Positions 16,347 to 24,031 are shown, counted from the stretch's first letter. The stretch is 64,000 bases of DNA from Rossellomorea aquimaris (GCF_020172085.1 NZ_JAIVAT010000005.1:124001-188000), one strand, 5' to 3'. Notes: generated from the letters alone by a model not told the origin. Program-made: numbers and translations.

Positions 16347-16625
16347 CTATACGTATTCGTTAAAGTGTTTTCCTTTTCCTGTTAACTGAGCCAATAAAGT
16401 TGATGGGATGGGTGTTTTGAAAGATGCCTGATTTATCGCTGAACGTTGCTGGGAGTGATGATCTTCATATCGAATTTCTGTTTCTCCAGTATTGGTCTGT
16501 GATTTGTTTTTCAGTGGTTTGATAGGTTGTACGGGGAAATAGCTGAACGGGTGTTTATCAACTTTTATATCTCTTTCCTGATATTGTTTGTACTGATAGT
16601 GAGGAATTGGTGCAATGTATCCCAT
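16347..16625 (-). CDS. Hypothetical protein (92 aa), MGYIAPIPHYQYKQY N-terminus
   Basis: A 92-residue polar protein with no membrane segment or cysteine. The N-terminus MGYIAPIPHYQYKQYQER resembles a small family I recall from Bacillus genomes without a function. The middle is rich in Gln, Ser and Thr and is probably disordered; the end contains PSTLLAQLTGKGKHFNEYV. AAGGAGG lies 9 nt before the ATG. It stands between the MBL gene and spoVIF, so a sporulation link is possible but unproven. Confidence 0.72.
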   Translation of the reverse strand: MGYIAPIPHYQYKQYQERDIKVDKHPFSYFPVQPIKPLKNKSQTNTGETEIRYEDHHSQQRSAINQASFKTPIPSTLLAQLTGKGKHFNEYV

Positions 16626-16689
16626 TATTATGACCTCCTTGATTTTATGTACCCCATTTAAGATTTTGAGAAACGTGCGGACGCATCTT

Positions 16690-16830
16690 TACCTGCCAAA
16701 CAAGCTACTATTAAAAAGCAGACTGTTTTCCTAAGCTGTTGCTTTTGAACAAGAGTGAGGGTGTTGCTTTCCGCGGGGGCACAGACTCAGGTGACAGAGC
16801 ATTGGCAAGTCCTAGTCTGTGAAAAATAAC
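16690..16830. repeat. Repeat remnant with GCTTTCCGCGGGG core
   Basis: The segment around 16741-16815 (AAGAGTGAGGGTGTTGC, GCTTTCCGCGGGG, ACAGACTCAGG) resembles part of the repeat near 6970-7020. It is short and degraded, and no gene is seen in it. Confidence 0.4.
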
Positions 16831-16850
16831 AACAATCTTTGCGAAAAGAG

Positions 16851-16917
16851 CAAAAAAAGAAAGAAGAATTAACATAAAATACGTGAGTTCACACTCCTTT
16901 ATGTCCATTCTTCTTAT
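16851..16917 (-). terminator. Terminator after spoVIF
   Basis: On the minus strand an imperfect long hairpin (AAGAAGAAT...ATTCTTCTT with an inner ACATAAA/TTTATGT pairing) is followed by CUUUUUUU. Confidence 0.7.
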
Positions 16918-16933
16918 TTTTGTGAGTATTCTT

Positions 16934-17194
16934 TTATTTCTTTCCCTTGTTTAACATATTAGAAATGGTACTGAAATCCAACTGCTTCCCGTCATTCACG
17001 ATCGATTGGACAATTTTATCTTCCATTTCCTTGTTTACAGGTTTATTCGCAATTTTAGATACGCGCTTAATGACGCTTCTTACCGTAGCTTCATCTTTGA
17101 AATTTGCATTTTGTAAAGAGTTCGCAAGCTCTAACACTTCGTTCATGTTAACGCCTGTCTTCTTCTCTAAATTCTTGAAAAAGTTATTATTCAT
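16934..17194 (-). CDS. spoVIF: Stage VI sporulation protein F (YjcC)
   Basis: An 86-residue sporulation protein close to B. subtilis SpoVIF, which is needed for late coat assembly and resistance and acts with the GerE/SigK programme. The recognisable stretch is FFKNLEKKTGVNMNEVLELA, NANFKDEATVRSVIKRVSKIANKPV and KQLDFSTISNML. Three in-frame starts follow AAAGGAGG: GTG 17203, ATG 17200 (4 nt away) and ATG 17194 (10 nt away); the last gives the cleanest spacing, but 17200 is possible. In B. subtilis this gene also sits near yjcF-yjcG-yjcH. Confidence 0.88.
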   Translation of the reverse strand: MNNNFFKNLEKKTGVNMNEVLELANSLQNANFKDEATVRSVIKRVSKIANKPVNKEMEDKIVQSIVNDGKQLDFSTISNMLNKGKK

Positions 17195-17284
17195 TTCCAT
17201 CACGCCTCCTTTTAACTATAAGCATCATATGTAAGAAACCCAGGAGCGTGAATTAAATATGAAATATTTTTACAACACAAAACA

Positions 17285-17325
17285 AAAAGACAAAATCCCT
17301 CCAACTTGAGGATTCTGCCTTTTGT
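17285..17325 (-). terminator. Terminator after the yjcZ-type gene
   Basis: On the minus strand AATCCTC and GAGGGATT form the core of a hairpin (loop AAGTTG), extended by partial pairing outside and followed by CUUUUUG. Confidence 0.65.
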
Positions 17326-17333
17326 ACCCCTTT

Positions 17334-17453
17334 CTAACAGAAGCTAGCTCCAACGATAATCAAGAGAATGAAAAGCACAACGATCAAGACAAACGTTGAG
17401 CCATATCCGCCTCCGCATCCATAACCACATCCACCGTAGCCATATCCATACAT
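17334..17453 (-). CDS. YjcZ family sporulation-associated membrane peptide
   Basis: A 39-residue peptide: a glycine/tyrosine/cysteine-rich head ([19 protein letters not shown]) followed by one hydrophobic segment [19 protein letters not shown]. This is the layout of the YjcZ/YhcN-neighbour family of tiny sporulation peptides. The [15 protein letters not shown] stretch is the family signature. AGAGGTGAT precedes the ATG at good distance. It is followed by its own terminator. A structural or membrane role in the spore is likely but not defined. Confidence 0.88.
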   Translation of the reverse strand: MYGYGYGGCGYGCGGGYGSTFVLIVVLFILLIIVGASFC

Positions 17454-17532
17454 TTAGTATCACCTCTCTTTTACCTTTAGTCTCTTATAACATATGTATA
17501 TAGAGAGGTTTGCGTATGGGCTTTCTGATAAT

Positions 17533-18225
17533 TTATTGTGTGTTTGTCCAATCAAACAAGTCGAAAGTTAAATTGCCTTCTGCATCTAATTGTGCAAGAA
17601 AGATGGATTCCACCTTCAGTTCCCTTTTTGACAGCTCACGAATTAACCATGGCATTGGAAATCCTACTTCCGAGAGGGCTTTTTGATCGATCTTACCGTC
17701 CGTGATAACGGCCTGTGGTGAAGTGGATTTTTGTGATATTTCAAATACATCTTCACGGACAAGGGGCTGTTTCTCTTTCTTCAGCAGAACACTTAGATCC
17801 CCGTTTGTATCGAGGGATGCGAATTCTACATCTGCAGCGCGGAACACATCCTTTTTCCGTAATTGTTCAAGTAACTCATCAACGGAATACTTCTCTTTCT
17901 TCAAAGCTTTTTCATCGATATTCCCTTCCTTTATGAATACCGTAGGCTTTCCTTCAGCAAACCTTCTAAATCGGATGCTCTTTAATGATAGGAAAGAAAA
18001 CAGCAGTGGAAATGCAAACCATAATAGGATACTCATCAGCCCTTCACTTAAGGGCAGGCCCAGGTCCATTGATAGAGTTCCAGCAATGCTCCCCACTGTG
18101 ATTCCTGTGATATATTCGAAAAAGGATAATTTCGAAAGCTGTTTCTTACCTAATAATTTGGTGATGGCAAACAGGGAAAGCAGGATAAATATGCTTCTGA
18201 GTGCCACCTGTAAGTATTCAGGCAT
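17533..18225 (-). CDS. DUF421 membrane protein, last gene of the spoVA-type operon
   Basis: A 230-residue YetF-type protein with three N-terminal membrane segments (about 5-85) and a cytosolic DUF421 domain containing RRFAEGKPTVFIKEGNIDEKALKKE and ELLEQLRKKDVFRAADVEFASLDTNGDLSVLLK. It follows spoVAEb by 15 nt with ribosome binding site GAGGTG. DUF421 genes at this position are a known feature of second spoVA operons, including the mobile spoVA2 type linked to spore heat resistance. It is a distant paralogue of the DUF421 protein at 14.8-15.4 kb. Confidence 0.88.
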   Translation of the reverse strand: MPEYLQVALRSIFILLSLFAITKLLGKKQLSKLSFFEYITGITVGSIAGTLSMDLGLPLSEGLMSILLWFAFPLLFSFLSLKSIRFRRFAEGKPTVFIKEGNIDEKALKKEKYSVDELLEQLRKKDVFRAADVEFASLDTNGDLSVLLKKEKQPLVREDVFEISQKSTSPQAVITDGKIDQKALSEVGFPMPWLIRELSKRELKVESIFLAQLDAEGNLTFDLFDWTNTQ

Positions 18226-18240
18226 CTTATTTCACCTCTA

Positions 18241-18597
18241 TCATCCCTTTGGTTTGAACAGGAGAGCTCCAATGAAACCGAATATGATGGCGGAAGAGAT
18301 ACCGGAGCTCGTGACTTCAAACATTCCGGTAAGAACCCCCACCAAGCCATGTTCCTGGGATTCCTGCATAGCCCCGTTTACAAGTGCGTTACCAAAGCTC
18401 GTAATGGGAATGGTCGCTCCCGCTCCGGCAAAATCAATCAGGGGCTCGTATAAGCCTAATCCGGAAAGCACTGCACCTGAGACAACCAGCAGACTCAAAG
18501 TGTGGGCCGGGGTTAATTTTGCAACATCAAATAATAATTGACCTATCACACAGATGATACCACCTATCGTAAAGGCCCAAAAAAACATCGCTAACAC
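18241..18597 (-). CDS. spoVAE: Stage V sporulation protein AE (SpoVAEb)
   Basis: A 118-residue membrane protein of the SpoVAC/SpoVAEb family, part of the channel that moves calcium-dipicolinate across the spore inner membrane. It has about four transmembrane helices and the family motif LIDFAGAGATIPITSFGNAL...GA near the middle, with GISSAIIFGFIGALLF at the end. Translation starts at GTG, 7 nt from AAAGGAGG. It lies between spoVAD and DUF421 in one operon. Confidence 0.92.
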   Translation of the reverse strand: MLAMFFWAFTIGGIICVIGQLLFDVAKLTPAHTLSLLVVSGAVLSGLGLYEPLIDFAGAGATIPITSFGNALVNGAMQESQEHGLVGVLTGMFEVTSSGISSAIIFGFIGALLFKPKG

Positions 18598-18618
18598 TTT
18601 GTTTCCTCCTTTCCATCC

Positions 18619-19635
18619 CTACAGATACTCAATCGACACCGCATGAGCAATACAAGGGATCGATTCGCCTTGTTGAAATGTCAGGGGTGATAACAATGCC
18701 CCAGTCGCAATGACTAAGATGCGTTTATAGGTTCCTTTTTTCATTTCATTCAACAAATGCCCGTAAAGCACGGTAGCAGAACACCCTGGCCCACTTGCTC
18801 CTGATTGGACCGGCTGGTTTTCATTGTAAATCAACATCCCACAATCTTTAAATTGTTGATCCGCCAGTGTGTATCCTTTTTGCTTAAGCATTTCGAAAGC
18901 CGTCTTTCTTCCGATTCTGGCAAGATCACCTGTAACGATGAGATCATAATAGGAAGGATCTCTACCCAGGTCTTGAAAATGACCTGCAATCGTATCAACG
19001 GCCGCAGGTGCCATGGCACCTCCCATATTAAACGGGTCTTTCAACCCCATATCCATCACTTTCCCGATAGTTGCAGATGTCACTCTGGGGGTCGGTCCCG
19101 TGACTGATGATCCTTCTCCAATTACGGCGAACCCCGCCCCGGTTACGGTCCACTGAGCTGTTGGAGGTTTTTGGCCACCATACTCGGTTGGGTAGCGGAA
19201 CTGTTTCTCTGTTGCGGAGTTGTGACTGGAAGCTCCTGTAACCACATGATGAGCTCCATGATAGTTGACTAAAAAAGCTGAGAGAGCTAGCCCCTCCATG
19301 GAGGTCGAACACGCCCCGAATAATCCGAAATATGGAATGCCATTCGTTCTTGCCGCAAAGCTTGAAGGGGTGATTTGATTAATCAGATCACCCGTCAAGA
19401 AAAACTGGACATCACTCTTTTGAAGGGACTGTTTTTCCATTGCAATCTGAACGGCATCTTCAATGAGTATACGATTGGCTTTTTCGTACGTATCCTGTCC
19501 CATCCATACATCATCGTAAAACTGATCGAAGTCAGCCGAGAGGTTTCCTTTTTTCTCAAATGGTCCTCCTACTACTCCTGTAGAAAGGATGGCCGGGTTG
19601 GCAGGAAACATCCATGATCTTTTACCTTGCAGCAT
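18619..19635 (-). CDS. spoVAD: Stage V sporulation protein AD
   Basis: A 338-residue thiolase-fold protein that binds dipicolinic acid and works with SpoVAC and SpoVAE in loading and releasing calcium-dipicolinate. Diagnostic stretches are FPANPAILSTGVVGGPFEKKG near the start, FGACSTSMEGLAL, TGASSHNSATEKQFRYPTEYG and a C-terminal SGPGCSATVLYGHLL. The ATG at 19635 overlaps the spoVAC stop as TGATG and has GGGGGTG 5 nt upstream; a TTG one codon earlier is less likely. The length fits the family. Confidence 0.95.
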   Translation of the reverse strand: MLQGKRSWMFPANPAILSTGVVGGPFEKKGNLSADFDQFYDDVWMGQDTYEKANRILIEDAVQIAMEKQSLQKSDVQFFLTGDLINQITPSSFAARTNGIPYFGLFGACSTSMEGLALSAFLVNYHGAHHVVTGASSHNSATEKQFRYPTEYGGQKPPTAQWTVTGAGFAVIGEGSSVTGPTPRVTSATIGKVMDMGLKDPFNMGGAMAPAAVDTIAGHFQDLGRDPSYYDLIVTGDLARIGRKTAFEMLKQKGYTLADQQFKDCGMLIYNENQPVQSGASGPGCSATVLYGHLLNEMKKGTYKRILVIATGALLSPLTFQQGESIPCIAHAVSIEYL

Positions 19636-20105
19636 CAAATCACCCCCAACTGAATCAAAATAGTCTTGATTAACGCAACTACAAAGGCTGAGAATACCCC
19701 GAACACTATGACAGATCCTGCCAATTTAAAAATGTTACCACCGACACCGAGGACGAGGCCCTCTGTTCTATGTTCAATGGCAGCGGAGATGACAGCATTC
19801 CCGAATCCCGTGACAGGTACAGCACTTCCCGCCCCTCCAAATTGGCCAATATGGTCATATACTCCGAAGCCAGTAAGAAGCATAGCCAGGAACACCATTG
19901 TGGCAACTGTTGGATTTCCAGCCGTCTGTTCGGTGAAGTTGAAATAATAGATGTACACATACGTAACCGCCTGCCCGATCAAGCAGATAAAACCACCGAC
20001 AAAGAATGCTTTGATAACATTTTTCAGGAGGGGACGCTTCGTTTCATATTGTTTTTCCAACTGTTCATACTTCATCTGTTCGGGTGTTTTTGGTGTTTTC
20101 CCCAC
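19635..20105 (-). CDS. spoVAC: Stage V sporulation protein AC
   Basis: A 156-residue membrane protein with about four transmembrane helices, the mechanosensitive-channel-like component of the spore calcium-dipicolinate transporter. Family features are VIKAFFVGGFICLIGQ, the GQFGGAGSAVPVTGFGNAVISAAIEHRTEG block and a hydrophobic end. The polar N-terminus (KTPEQMKYEQLEKQY) is cytosolic. Translation starts at GTG behind AGGAGG. It lies 12 nt after the YhcN-like lipoprotein gene and overlaps spoVAD. Confidence 0.94.
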   Translation of the reverse strand: MGKTPKTPEQMKYEQLEKQYETKRPLLKNVIKAFFVGGFICLIGQAVTYVYIYYFNFTEQTAGNPTVATMVFLAMLLTGFGVYDHIGQFGGAGSAVPVTGFGNAVISAAIEHRTEGLVLGVGGNIFKLAGSVIVFGVFSAFVVALIKTILIQLGVI

Positions 20106-20117
20106 AAGGCATTCCTC

Positions 20118-20585
20118 CTACGTTTTTTCCTTCTGAAGCTTAACGATTTCCTGGAACCTGCTTTCAGCATCCTTCTTCGTAATCGACCCATTTTTAAGTT
20201 TTTCTTTCAAGCGGATGGTTTCAAGGAAAATTTTATAATCACTGGATAATATAAAATCTTCCTTGGGATATTTATCTTCCAGATAGTCATCCATTTTCTT
20301 TTCTATCTTTTTCATTTTGAATCTGTGCAAATGCTTCACTTTGTAAACGACAAGCGTTTCTTCTTTTCCCTGGATGACTGCCACATCATAAAGTTCATCC
20401 ATTTTGGAAATCTCCCTTTTGATGGCATGACCATAGCTGTCTGTCTCAGGATTGTCCACTAATTCGATGGGCGGTGGATTGGTCTTCTTCATTAGTGCAA
20501 TCTTGCTGTCGTTTCCATCTTCCTTATTTGCGCATCCGAACAAAACGCATAAAGCAAGTGGAATGATTATTGAGTTCTTGTTCAT
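20118..20585 (-). CDS. YhcN/YlaJ family sporulation lipoprotein
   Basis: A 155-residue lipoprotein; the signal peptide ends LFGC with the lipidated cysteine at 18. The domain (YGHAIKREISKMDELYDVAVIQGKEETLVVYKVKH, then FKMKKIEKKMDDYLEDKYP) is the YhcN/YlaJ type found in the inner spore membrane and in second spoVA operons. A further helix, KKDAESRFQEIVKLQ, ends the chain. GAGGG precedes the ATG. As first gene of the operon it is expected to share forespore-specific expression with spoVAC, spoVAD and spoVAEb; I could not place a SigG promoter with confidence. Confidence 0.87.
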   Translation of the reverse strand: MNKNSIIIPLALCVLFGCANKEDGNDSKIALMKKTNPPPIELVDNPETDSYGHAIKREISKMDELYDVAVIQGKEETLVVYKVKHLHRFKMKKIEKKMDDYLEDKYPKEDFILSSDYKIFLETIRLKEKLKNGSITKKDAESRFQEIVKLQKEKT

Positions 20586-20640
20586 GCTCTATCCCTCTTT
20601 TTTTTGTACTCATCGTTTATTTTTTTCATAAAGTCATTTT

Positions 20641-20673
20641 TTATGAAAAAAAGACTGCCCAATTTGAGCAGCC
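20641..20673 (-). terminator. Terminator after the 30-aa ORF
   Basis: On the minus strand AAGGCTGCTC pairs with GGGCAGTCTT (one or two non-Watson-Crick pairs, AAATT loop), followed by UUUUUU. It separates the small ORF from the spoVA-type operon. Confidence 0.75.
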
Positions 20674-20766
20674 TTAGCTTTTTTTCACTTTCGATCCACA
20701 ACCGCATCCTTTTTTCTTAGTGGATGAGTTTCCTTGCTTCTTTGTATTTGTAGAGGTTTTCTTCAC
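20674..20766 (-). CDS. Tiny lysine-rich CGCG peptide (30 aa)
   Basis: A 30-codon ORF starting at GTG 9 nt after AAAGGAGG and ending right at a terminator. The peptide has a KKTSTNTKKQ start, a KKKGCGCGSKVKKS end, and a total charge near +10. The CGCG motif could bind a metal or be cross-linked in the spore surface. It sits among sporulation genes, so a spore peptide is a reasonable guess. I know no matching family. Confidence 0.6.
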   Translation of the reverse strand: MKKTSTNTKKQGNSSTKKKGCGCGSKVKKS

Positions 20767-20848
20767 TTTTTTTATCCTCCTTTACCCTGTTTCCCTTTTT
20801 AGTATATGTGAAGAAACCCGAGCTTGTTTCCACTAATTACCTAGGTCT

Positions 20849-21205
20849 TCAATCCGTTTTCCAACTTTGGACGGCAGCTTCTAAAATAGCGGCAATCCCG
20901 GCAACGGCTAAAAGTGTGATGAGTGGGTTGAAATATAGAGGAAAGAAGAAGAAACCTCCATAAAGAAAGCATGAAACCCAGATTCCCGTACACCAGTAAC
21001 ACGATAATAACTCACCGATAAAACCCTTCACTCCTCCTTTTTTAGGTGTAAGATAGATCGCTTCCTCCCCATTCTCTTCCACTTCCGTATATTCATCAAA
21101 GAACGGGGCTCTTATAAATTCGGTGATTTTGTCTAAGACAATCAGATGGGTTAGCCGAAAGACGGCTAATCCAAGGGCAATCAGTTCAATCAATGTAAGC
21201 TGCAA
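20849..21205 (-). CDS. DUF1360 membrane protein (YngL type)
   Basis: A 118-residue protein with three hydrophobic segments: about 3-25, a central SCYWCTGIWVSCFLYGGFFFF, and a C-terminal LITLLAVAGIAAILEAAVQ. The FRLTHLIVLDKITEFIRAPFF start and the CYWCTGIWVS motif are hallmarks of DUF1360, seen in B. subtilis YngL and near coat genes of other bacilli. TTG at 21205, 8 nt from AAGGGAG, is the best start; the GTG at 21223 lacks a ribosome binding site. Function unknown; divergent from the coat gene. Confidence 0.8.
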   Translation of the reverse strand: MQLTLIELIALGLAVFRLTHLIVLDKITEFIRAPFFDEYTEVEENGEEAIYLTPKKGGVKGFIGELLSCYWCTGIWVSCFLYGGFFFFPLYFNPLITLLAVAGIAAILEAAVQSWKTD

Positions 21206-21339
21206 TGGAAAGACTCCCTTCACATTTCAAATTATACAAGCCCAAATTTCCAAAAGAGGGCAGATGTCCGTTACCTAATTGCCTACATCACAATATGTTA
21301 GTAATGTAAATGAAATTCATTTTAAGGAGGAACTTCTAT

Positions 21340-21825
21340 ATGGGTTGCGGAAGAGATAAAGACAGTTCAAAAAATCGTGGTTGCGTATGTCAAGCCGTCC
21401 GTGCTATTAAAGATATTCAAGACGTAGCAAATGAAGAGTGTAACGATTGTAAAAATGATTGTTTCCTTGAGCCACTTGGTTCAATGGTGAGTCCAAGTAA
21501 TCGTTTAAATACTCGTATCTTCAAGTTATATCTGAAAAACGGTGAGACTTTTAAAGCGCACATCAAAGGATGCCCTTGGAAATCACCATTTTTCCGGGTA
21601 AAAGAAGTATTCGATAACTGTTGTGCAACGCTTCAAGTATTAAAGCCTGACTACGCTGATAGCACTGGTTCTAGATCAGGTTCTGGATCAGGTTCTGACA
21701 TGGAGACCATGGGCAATAATACTGAATGGGTATTCACTGGAGAATGTATCACAGTTGATCTGGATTGCTTCTGTGCGATTCAATGCATCAAAGACGTACA
21801 CGTATTCTTAGAATGCGAAGACTGA
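21340..21825 (+). CDS. cotZ: CotY/CotZ family spore coat (crust) protein
   Basis: A 161-residue cysteine-rich protein of the CotY/CotZ/ExsY family, which forms disulphide-linked lattices in the spore crust or exosporium. More than a dozen cysteines are present, including CVCQAVRAI, CNDCKNDC, the FFRVKEVFDNCCATLQVL block and the family end ITVDLDCFCAIQCIKDV. A short serine/glycine repeat (GSRSGSGSGSD) near residue 107 is unusual. The ATG at 21340 has a perfect AAGGAGG 9 nt upstream. It lies beside cotO and fabI, as in B. subtilis. CotY versus CotZ cannot be separated by eye. Confidence 0.9.
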   Translation: MGCGRDKDSSKNRGCVCQAVRAIKDIQDVANEECNDCKNDCFLEPLGSMVSPSNRLNTRIFKLYLKNGETFKAHIKGCPWKSPFFRVKEVFDNCCATLQVLKPDYADSTGSRSGSGSGSDMETMGNNTEWVFTGECITVDLDCFCAIQCIKDVHVFLECED

Positions 21826-21846
21826 TCATCACATTTCATATGAAAT

Positions 21847-21880
21847 AAGCCAGCCGGGTACCCCGCCTGGCTCCTTTTTT
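21847..21880 (+). terminator. Terminator after cotZ
   Basis: AGCCAGCCGGG and CCCGCCTGGCT form an 11-bp stem with one mismatch and a 3-nt loop, followed by CC and a T run that reaches the last base of the convergent cotO stop. Confidence 0.82.
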
Positions 21881-22428
21881 TATTGCAGTCCGATCATCTT
21901 AATGGATCTCACTTCATTCTTCTTCATTTCCACTTCTTTACCTTGAAAGCTTCTGATGGTAATGTGATCCTCATCGTCTTGTAATATGACGCCTTTCACT
22001 GATTGATGACCATCAGAAAACTCACATGGAAACGGCACTTTTCCGTTAATGCTCGCAGAAATATAATCTAATTTCTCATCAATGGACAGTTCCCTGAACG
22101 GTCTTAGTTTTCTAAAGGTGGAAGCGGCCGTTTTACGTTCTGGAGGCTGAGAGACCGAATGTGCTTCATTCACTTCAGATACTTCTAATCCATCTGTATG
22201 ATGGATGTGTACCTCCTCGTCAAGGTATTTCTCTTCACGTCTGTCTAGTTGTTCTTCCGGTGCAGTTGGTTTATTAGTGGTTAATGAGTGTTTATTCTCT
22301 GGTTGAATTTGAGGCTTTTGTTTCTTGGGTGTGCGATAGGTCACCTGCATATTCCCTTTTACTTCGTCTAATCTTGGCTGGTTTATATATAGCAAAGGTT
22401 CTTTCCCCGCTTTTTTCTCTGTTCTCAC
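21880..22428 (-). CDS. cotO: Spore coat protein CotO
   Basis: A 182-residue polar protein similar to CotO, a morphogenetic coat protein controlling late coat assembly. The N-terminal half (about 1-100) is low complexity and charged; the C-terminal half carries the conserved part FRELSIDEKLDYISASINGKVPFPCEF and an Sm-like ending VKGVILQDDEDHITIRSFQGKEVEM. Translation begins at GTG, 7 nt from AGGAGG. Its position between cotZ and fabI matches B. subtilis yjbX. Confidence 0.88.
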   Translation of the reverse strand: MRTEKKAGKEPLLYINQPRLDEVKGNMQVTYRTPKKQKPQIQPENKHSLTTNKPTAPEEQLDRREEKYLDEEVHIHHTDGLEVSEVNEAHSVSQPPERKTAASTFRKLRPFRELSIDEKLDYISASINGKVPFPCEFSDGHQSVKGVILQDDEDHITIRSFQGKEVEMKKNEVRSIKMIGLQ

Positions 22429-22530
22429 TGAGACACCTCCTAATTGTTCTCCACTTTTATATGTATGCAGAAAGCGCCCAGGGGTTTCATTTTCATGAGA
22501 ATTTTACAACTTTTGAAGGTATGACACCAT

Positions 22531-22568
22531 AAAAAAAATGGCAGCGGGAATGAATCCCGCCACCATTT
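22531..22568 (-). terminator. Terminator after fabI
   Basis: On the minus strand AATGG-GGCGGGA pairs with TCCCGC-GCCATT around a short loop and ends in eight U. It immediately follows the fabI stop. Confidence 0.9.
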
Positions 22569-22574
22569 CTTACA

Positions 22575-23351
22575 TTACCCTAATACATGATAGCCTGAAT
22601 CTACATGAAGGTTCTCTCCCGTGATGCCCCTTGAGTAATCACTGAATAGGAACACTGCGGTATCTCCGACTTCTTCCTGCGTTGTATTTCGGCGAAGTGG
22701 AGCACGCTCTTCTATTTCTTTCAGGATGCTGTTGAAGTCCCCTACACCTTTTGCAGACAGCGTGCGAATCGGCCCCGCTGAGATGGCATTTACCCGGATA
22801 CCATGTTTCCCAAGGTCGCTGGCCAGATACTTCACACTCGCTTCAAGAGACGCCTTTGCTACACCCATGACATTATAGTTCTGCATGACTCTCTCACCGC
22901 CGAGGTACGTCATACTAACGATGCTGCCACCTTCAGTCATAAGATCCTTTGCCACTTTAGCAACCGCCGTCAAGGAATATGAACTGATGTTGTGAGCAAG
23001 CAGAAAGCCGTCCCTTGTTGTATTCATATAATCGCCTGCAAGCTCTTCCTTGTTAGCAAATGCGATACAGTGCGCAAGGCCGTGAATCACACCCACTTCT
23101 TCTTTAATGGTGGCAAAGCATTTCTCAATGTCAGCATCACTCGTTACATCACATGGCAGAACGAGTGAATTCTCTCCGCCTTCAAGTGTTTCGGCAAGAT
23201 CCCTGACCCCCTTTTCAAAGCGCTCGCCAGCATATGTAAATATTAAACGTGCACCGGATTGATGCAGAGAACGGGCAATTCCCCATGCAATACTACGCTT
23301 ATTCGCAACTCCCATGACAACATATGTTTTTCCTTTTAATGAAAGAGTCAT
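22575..23351 (-). CDS. fabI: Enoyl-[acyl-carrier-protein] reductase (NADH) FabI
   Basis: A 258-residue short-chain dehydrogenase that reduces trans-2-enoyl-ACP in the last step of each fatty-acid elongation cycle; it is the triclosan target. The cofactor motif GVANKRSIAWGIA near residue 14, the catalytic pair in YNVMGVAK, and the ISAGPIRTLSAKG segment are intact. The start ATG follows AGGAGG. A near-perfect FapR operator overlaps its upstream region, placing it in the malonyl-CoA-controlled lipid regulon together with fabH-fabF at 53.6-55.8 kb. Confidence 0.97.
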   Translation of the reverse strand: MTLSLKGKTYVVMGVANKRSIAWGIARSLHQSGARLIFTYAGERFEKGVRDLAETLEGGENSLVLPCDVTSDADIEKCFATIKEEVGVIHGLAHCIAFANKEELAGDYMNTTRDGFLLAHNISSYSLTAVAKVAKDLMTEGGSIVSMTYLGGERVMQNYNVMGVAKASLEASVKYLASDLGKHGIRVNAISAGPIRTLSAKGVGDFNSILKEIEERAPLRRNTTQEEVGDTAVFLFSDYSRGITGENLHVDSGYHVLG

Positions 23352-23378
23352 TATTATCCTCCTAATTAATACATGTTA

Positions 23379-23395
23379 TTAGTACCTACTACTAA
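23379..23395. promoter_or_regulatory. FapR operator upstream of fabI
   Basis: TTAGTACCTACTACTAA matches the FapR consensus TTAGTACCNGGTACTAA except for two central bases, and both TTAGTA/TACTAA half-sites are perfect. It sits 28 bp upstream of the fabI start. FapR is released by malonyl-CoA. Confidence 0.85.
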
Positions 23396-23431
23396 TTCTA
23401 ACTCAATCCCAGGCAAAAGAAAAGAAGAAAC

Positions 23432-23917
23432 CTATCGTATTCTCCTTTTTACATTCTCAATCTGTTGTAGATGTCTCTGTTCATGCTTACCCAGAAGTTC
23501 CAACACCTGCCAGATCGGCATCTCCCCAAAGCGGTGATGGTTCATAGATTGATGTTTTAATTTCTCTTTAGAATAGTTCTCAAGAAACTGCGTAGTGAGA
23601 GAACGAGAATCATCCAATGATTTTAATAAATCTTCCTTGCTTTGTTGACTTGAGGGAGGCTCGATCGGTGCCTTTAATTTTTGAGAAGGATCATCAAAAA
23701 CGGATAAATCTACATCTGTACCGCTCCTTCCAGACGGTCTTTTTGCAGATTCCAGTGCCAATGTCAAAAAGCGTGTTTCTGCACCTGCGAGATGAAGTAC
23801 GATTTGAGCGATGCTCCACTCCTCTTTTGAAGGCTTTTGGTTCAGTTCAACATAAGATAAATCCTCAAGACTTTTCTTTACATTATCCCGGATTTCTACT
23901 ATTTTCTTTTCCCACAT
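23432..23917 (-). CDS. DinB family protein
   Basis: A 161-residue four-helix-bundle protein of the DinB/YfiT metal-binding superfamily. The first His lies in IAQIVLHLAGAE (about residue 42) and the other two in LLGKHEQRHLQQI (about 145-149), forming the usual three-histidine metal site. Members include thiol-dependent transferases and hydrolases, for example with bacillithiol; the substrate here is unknown. The ATG follows GGAGG. It is monocistronic, between fabI and the antiporter gene. Confidence 0.87.
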   Translation of the reverse strand: MWEKKIVEIRDNVKKSLEDLSYVELNQKPSKEEWSIAQIVLHLAGAETRFLTLALESAKRPSGRSGTDVDLSVFDDPSQKLKAPIEPPSSQQSKEDLLKSLDDSRSLTTQFLENYSKEKLKHQSMNHHRFGEMPIWQVLELLGKHEQRHLQQIENVKRRIR

Positions 23918-23985
23918 AGACCATTCCTCCTTATTTATTTCTTCTCTTATTAATTAGGTGATATAAGACATAACTCCTCTTTAAA

Positions 23986-24020
23986 GTAAAACTTCCCAAG
24001 AAAAAAGTTTCTTGGGAAGT
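23986..24020 (-). terminator. Terminator after the CPA2 antiporter gene
   Basis: A perfect 13-bp stem (ACTTCCCAAGAAA with its complement, 4-nt loop) is followed on the minus strand by UUUACUUU. Confidence 0.88.
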
Positions 24021-24031
24021 GTGTAGCCTTA

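Noticed and set aside
16711..16908. Minus-strand ORF of 65 codons
   Set aside because: It spans the repeat remnant and the spoVIF terminator and has no ribosome binding site.
17702..18541. Long plus-strand ORF of 279 codons
   Set aside because: It lies antisense to the DUF421 and SpoVAEb genes, has no ribosome binding site and a composition typical of a reverse-frame shadow.
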